Shown: positions 5,964 through 8,736 of the stretch, piece after piece
Numbering within the stretch: position 1 is the first letter of the stretch
Layout: every line of letters begins with the position of its first letter
Assembly (NCBI GenBank): GCA_937860165.1
Contig: CALMBE010000592.1
Coordinates: forward strand, 1 to 8,736
Reading direction: 5' to 3'
Source: an uncultured Planctomycetaceae bacterium
GTDB lineage: Bacteria > Planctomycetota > Planctomycetia > Pirellulales > Lacipirellulaceae
Length of the DNA stretch: 8,736 nt
Made by a program: the position numbers and the translations under genes
The notes under the pieces: model-generated
The model's database searches: none
The model's input: only the letters and a program-made list of their open reading frames with translations
What the model was told of the DNA's origin: nothing

Positions 5964-7184
5964 GTGTCGTTGCGAAAAAAAATATTTGACCAATGGGGAA
6001 TTCGTTCCATGAACCGCTGGATTGCAATTGGATTGCCTGCTTGTTTGCTAGGTGTGGCCGTGGGGGCTGCTTGGGTTGAGCACTTTGGTCAGTTGCCGAA
6101 TCCGACTACCCCAGCTTGGGCCGTTCAGCCTGGGGCCGTACCATCAGAGATCGTGGCCACTATACCCTTAGGGGAAACCGCCGATGCAGCCGAGTCGCTC
6201 ACGGGCGAAGAACAAGCCAACATTCGAGTCTACGCGCGCACGAACCCGAGCGTGGTGAATATCGACACCCGGAGTGTCGAGATCGACCAGTTCTTCATGA
6301 CGCAACGAGAATCGGAAGGGACAGGATCGGGAGCGATTCTCGATTCTGCAGGCCATATACTCACCAATTTCCATGTGGTTGACGGTGCGAGCCAAATCGA
6401 GATCACCCTCGCCTCGAACAAGAGTTATCCGGCACAGATGGTCGGTGCCGATGCAGAGCACGATGTGGCTGTGCTGAAAATAGAGGCTCCCAGCGAGGAG
6501 CTCACTCCGATCACACTCGGGAGTTCACAACACTTGCAGGTTGGGCAAAGGGTTTATGTCCTGGGAAATCCCTTTGGGTGGGACGGCACGCTGACGACGG
6601 GGATCGTCTCGAGCCTCAATCGAAATCTCCCCAGTCGTGTTCCTGGGCGCGTGATGCAGTCGCTCATTCAGACGGATGCTGCAATGAACCCAGGGAACTC
6701 AGGGGGACCAATGCTCAATACCAGCGGGCAAATGATCGGCATGTGCGTTGCCATCGCCACGAAGACGGGGCAAAACGCGGGCGTGGGATTTGCAATTCCA
6801 ATTGATCGCATAAAAAACATCGTTCCCGAGTTGATTCAAAACGGGCGATTGATTCGCGGTGACCTGGGGATTACGCACGTCATGGAAACGGATGCTGGGC
6901 TGGTGGTGGCTCGACTGGATCCAGAAGGGCCTGCCGCCCAGGCGGGGCTCCAAGGATTTCGCCGAGTTGTGAGTCGTCGCCAGCAAGGTCCGGTGGTTTA
7001 CGAAACTCAAACGATTGATCGCAGCCATGCCGATTTGATCGTGGCTGTCAACGGCGAAGCGATGCACAGCGGGGCCCAGTTTCGAGATAAAATCCTCGAG
7101 TACAAACCAGGCGAGGTGGTCCGGTTGACCATCATGCGGGGTAGCAAGCAGCTGGAAGTTGACATCCAACTTGGTTCCGACTGA
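5964..7184 (+). CDS. HtrA/Deg-type serine protease with one PDZ domain
   Basis: This 406-aa protein starts at GTG with AGGAG 6 nt upstream. Residues about 18-38 are a hydrophobic segment, probably an uncleaved anchor facing the periplasm. A linker of about 45 residues leads to a trypsin-like domain (about 85-290). The full triad is present: His137 in LTNFHVVDGA, Asp167 in EHDVAVLKI and Ser246 in NPGNSGGPM; oxyanion-loop and substrate-strand motifs (GNPFG, NAGVGFAIP) are intact. A single PDZ domain covers about 299-404, with GLVVARLDPEGPAAQAG and DLIVAVNGEAM. Its middle carries an Arg/Gln-rich insert of about 25 residues (331-355). One PDZ resembles DegS or short HtrA proteins rather than two-PDZ DegP. 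Family role: cleavage of misfolded or signalling envelope proteins. It stands alone, divergent from the paralog-subtilase operon. Function class is certain; the exact orthology is not. Confidence 0.93.
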   Translation: MSLRKKIFDQWGIRSMNRWIAIGLPACLLGVAVGAAWVEHFGQLPNPTTPAWAVQPGAVPSEIVATIPLGETADAAESLTGEEQANIRVYARTNPSVVNIDTRSVEIDQFFMTQRESEGTGSGAILDSAGHILTNFHVVDGASQIEITLASNKSYPAQMVGADAEHDVAVLKIEAPSEELTPITLGSSQHLQVGQRVYVLGNPFGWDGTLTTGIVSSLNRNLPSRVPGRVMQSLIQTDAAMNPGNSGGPMLNTSGQMIGMCVAIATKTGQNAGVGFAIPIDRIKNIVPELIQNGRLIRGDLGITHVMETDAGLVVARLDPEGPAAQAGLQGFRRVVSRRQQGPVVYETQTIDRSHADLIVAVNGEAMHSGAQFRDKILEYKPGEVVRLTIMRGSKQLEVDIQLGSD

Positions 7185-7196
7185 AAACCGAATGAA

Positions 7197-7217
7197 TGGC
7201 ATAACTTACTTATGCCA
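7197..7217 (+). terminator. Hairpin just after the HtrA-like gene
   Basis: TGGCATAA and TTATGCCA form a perfect 8-bp stem with loop CTTAC, starting 12 nt past the stop codon. No T-run follows, so it is an atypical terminator or an mRNA-stabilising 3' hairpin. Confidence 0.35.
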
Positions 7218-7326
7218 AAGGACTTGCGATCATCAGTGCGGGAACCCGTCAGAAGTTTTCTATCGAAAAAGGGCTGGGGTAACCAGTTTTAGTCCTTGAA
7301 ATCATTTTTCACCCCGATAAGATTCC

Positions 7327-7346
7327 CTCAACCTCTGAAGGTTGAG
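7327..7346. promoter_or_regulatory. Perfect 8-bp stem-loop in the intergenic region
   Basis: CTCAACCT and AGGTTGAG flank the four-base loop CTGA. It lies about 245 nt upstream of the thioredoxin-fold gene and has no T-tract, so its role as terminator, leader structure or operator is open. Confidence 0.3.
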
Positions 7347-7579
7347 TTACACTCCGACTGATTGATCAGGACGAGTGTTGGTAACAGTCCTCACCTCCAA
7401 TTATTCCTTCCTTGTTAGGCGAATCGTCAGGATGACCCCAGTATCGTGACCATCTCGGCACGAACGGCTTTGTAAGTTTCGCCTCATCCCTTTCCTATGG
7501 ACCCCAATTGAGATCGATCCGGTGTGTAGCCGGTCGGCCTATTTTTTTGGCGAGATTCCCTAACCGGAGTTTGGCCACG

Positions 7580-7586
7580 AAAGGAG
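7580..7586 (+). promoter_or_regulatory. Ribosome binding site deciding the start at 7592
   Basis: AAAGGAG is followed by TTGAA and ATG at 7592. This near-consensus site, together with the signal-like N-terminus that then results, rules against the upstream in-frame start at 7508. Confidence 0.8.
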
Positions 7587-7591
7587 TTGAA

Positions 7592-8101
7592 ATGTTTGAA
7601 CTACTAACAGTAACCGCAATTGCCTTGAGCACTTTAGGAGTAACGAGCAATTCGGTTGAATGGCAATCAGACTACGGCAAGGCCTTGGCCGCATCCAAAG
7701 CGGATTCACGACCGCTTTTGATAGTGCTGGACAATGCCGATGCAATCGCTGAAGTGCAATTGACGACGATTGACGAGCAACCCGAACTGTTGAATTCTTA
7801 CGAGCGTTGCCATGTCGATGTCAGTACCGAATATGGGAAGCGCGTCGCGGAAGTCTTCAAGGCAACCGAATTTCCGTTTGCGGCGATTATCGACAAGACA
7901 GGCTCGATTGTTCTCTGCAAGAAGTCCGGGCAGATCACGGAATCGGAATGGCAGAACACTTTGTCCACTTACCGAAGTGGAGAGAAACCCATGCCTCAGA
8001 TGCAGACATCGTTCTTCCGCGGAAGCGAAGGGATCGACACCTCCGTGACAAGTCCCTCGTATTGCCCCTCGTGCCAGCGTAAGGCACAGCTGGGGTACTA
8101 G
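7592..8101 (+). CDS. Small exported thioredoxin-fold-like protein lacking the active-site CxxC
   Basis: This 169-aa protein starts at an ATG with AAAGGAG 5 nt upstream. Residues 1-20 are hydrophobic and probably a signal peptide or anchor. Residues about 22-130 follow the pattern of thioredoxin-like proteins: WQSDYGKALAASKADSRPLLIVLDN matches the helix and strand before the usual active site. TEFPFAAIIDKTGSIV (92-107) matches the cis-Pro strand-turn, with Pro95. Where CxxC would be, after the LLIVLDN strand, the sequence is NADAIAE, so normal disulfide chemistry is absent. Single Cys residues occur at 73 and 109. The C-terminus is a Ser/Thr/Gly-rich tail ending YCPSCQRKAQLGY, with CPSC at 158-161, which could bind metal or form a disulfide. 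It appears monocistronic and ends at a strong terminator. The fold assignment is moderate; the function is unknown. Confidence 0.75.
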   Translation: MFELLTVTAIALSTLGVTSNSVEWQSDYGKALAASKADSRPLLIVLDNADAIAEVQLTTIDEQPELLNSYERCHVDVSTEYGKRVAEVFKATEFPFAAIIDKTGSIVLCKKSGQITESEWQNTLSTYRSGEKPMPQMQTSFFRGSEGIDTSVTSPSYCPSCQRKAQLGY

Positions 8102-8128
8102 AGAATTTCTAGTTGGAAAAAATACATT

Positions 8129-8170
8129 AATCGCCCCGCGAGTTCAAAACTCTCGGGGCGATTGTTTTTT
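8129..8170 (+). terminator. Strong, probably bidirectional rho-independent terminator
   Basis: The arms 8129-8144 and 8148-8163 pair over 16 positions with one mismatch around a 3-nt loop, and G plus T6 follow at 8164-8170. It begins 28 nt after the stop of the thioredoxin-fold gene. On the other strand the stem is followed, six bases on, by another T6, and the tsaD stop is 4 nt away. It therefore likely serves both convergent genes. Confidence 0.9.
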
Positions 8171-8173
8171 CCA

Positions 8174-8736
8174 TCAAAATGATTTGTGCCGCACAAGTCC
8201 CGCCGAGATATCTAGCGACAAAGACTCGAATAGACTGGCACGAAAACGTTCGATGGCGATCGCACCCATAACTGCGTTATCGGTGCAAAGTCGGAGCGGT
8301 GGAACATGTAGTTCGAACCCAAGTCGCAGGGCGTCTGCTTCCAATCGGTTACGGAAAATTGTATTCGCTGCGACTCCCCCGCCAACGCACAACCGATTCG
8401 AGCCGGTCCTTTCAAGTGCCAGGATTGCCTTGGCGACCAGGCAGTCGATCACGGCTTCTTGAAAACTGGCAGCCATGTCGGCGATCAGTTGCGGTTCTAG
8501 TTTTGCAGCGACACCCATATCGCAGCGGCCTGGACCAAAAAGCTCATAGCGCACCGCCGTCTTGAGCCCACTAAAACTGAAATCCAGGCGTGTTTGGTTA
8601 TCGAGTAGAGGTCGAGGTAATTGAAATCGCCGGGGATTGCCCTGTCGAGCCGCACGTTCGATCGCAGGGCCACCGGGATAGTCGAGCCCCATCATCGCAG
8701 CCACTTTGTCGAAGGCTTCCCCCGCGGCATCGTCAA
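8174..8736 (-). CDS. tsaD: tRNA N6-adenosine threonylcarbamoyltransferase TsaD (C-terminal part)
   Basis: The frame is open from the right edge to TGA at 8176-8174, giving 186 visible residues of a protein usually about 340 long. TsaD transfers the threonylcarbamoyl group from threonylcarbamoyl-AMP to A37 of ANN-decoding tRNAs, working in the cytoplasm with TsaB and TsaE. Diagnostic stretches are DDAAGEAFDKVA at the visible start, DFSFSGLKTAV (51-61), CVGGGVAANTIFRNRL (116-131) and CTDNAVMGA (150-158), whose Asp is the iron ligand of the family. The N-terminal HxxxH ligands lie outside the window. An apparent start at 8704 is only an internal GTG. The gene is convergent with the thioredoxin-fold gene and shares its terminator. 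No truncation other than the window edge is seen. Confidence 0.95.
   Translation of the reverse strand, partial: DDAAGEAFDKVAAMMGLDYPGGPAIERAARQGNPRRFQLPRPLLDNQTRLDFSFSGLKTAVRYELFGPGRCDMGVAAKLEPQLIADMAASFQEAVIDCLVAKAILALERTGSNRLCVGGGVAANTIFRNRLEADALRLGFELHVPPLRLCTDNAVMGAIAIERFRASLFESLSLDISAGLVRHKSF

Larger units (their letters stand above)
7185..7591. other. Intergenic region with two hairpins, no gene seen
   Basis: About 400 bases separate the HtrA-like gene from the thioredoxin-fold gene. An open frame extends the downstream gene back to 7508, but the strong ribosome binding site at 7580-7586 argues for a start at 7592. Two perfect short stem-loops lie at 7197-7217 and 7327-7346. The promoter of the downstream gene should be here, but I cannot place it with confidence. 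Confidence 0.6.

Noticed and set aside
6699..7202. 167-codon minus-strand open frame
   Set aside because: It is antisense to the catalytic Ser and PDZ region of the HtrA-like gene, whose protein motifs are unmistakable; its own translation shows no domain.
7508..7591. N-terminal extension of the thioredoxin-fold gene to an ATG at 7508
   Set aside because: The near-consensus AAAGGAG immediately before 7592 and the signal-like start there favour the shorter protein.
1..8736. CRISPR array, mobile element, phage or toxin-antitoxin module
   Set aside because: No regularly spaced repeats, transposase, integrase, terminal inverted repeats or small toxin/antitoxin pair could be recognised. The tandem pair is exported, which argues against a toxin-antitoxin reading.

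Overview
The window looks like the chromosome of a planctomycete, probably of the Pirellulales. The grounds are a PEP-CTERM sorting tail preceded by a dockerin-like EF-hand stretch on an exported subtilase, a long VWA protein of a type I associate with planctomycetes, moderate-to-high GC, and several exported proteins of unknown family. The assignment is inferred from family knowledge. No rRNA, tRNA, CRISPR array, insertion sequence or phage gene is visible.

Layout. (1) 1-2106, minus strand: the first 702 codons of a large exported protein with a VWA domain, an acidic Gly/Glu/Val repeat region and a coiled-coil region; its 3' end lies beyond the left edge. (2) 2107-2475: non-coding, with two imperfect hairpins. 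(3) 5677 down to 2476, minus strand: an apparent three-gene operon. It encodes two tandem, diverged, exported paralogs of unknown function (213 and 206 aa, 4 nt apart), then 18 nt later a PEP-CTERM subtilisin-like protein whose catalytic Asp position appears to be Glu. (4) 5678-5963: divergent intergenic region with an inverted repeat. (5) 5964-7184, plus strand: a membrane-anchored HtrA/Deg-type protease with one PDZ domain. (6) 7185-7591: non-coding, with two perfect short hairpins. (7) 7592-8101, plus strand: a small exported thioredoxin-fold-like protein without the normal active-site CxxC but with a C-terminal CPSC. (8) 8129-8170: a strong terminator between convergent genes. (9) 8174-8736, minus strand: the C-terminal half of tsaD, cut by the right edge.

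Most genes concern the cell envelope: exported proteases, exported companions and a VWA protein. tsaD is an unrelated housekeeping gene. The most unusual part is 2476-5677, where the tandem paralogs share a nearly identical signal-peptide segment (50 of 56 bases) but have diverged mature regions. The sampled lines of the two paralogs are also clearly lower in GC than the flanking genes.
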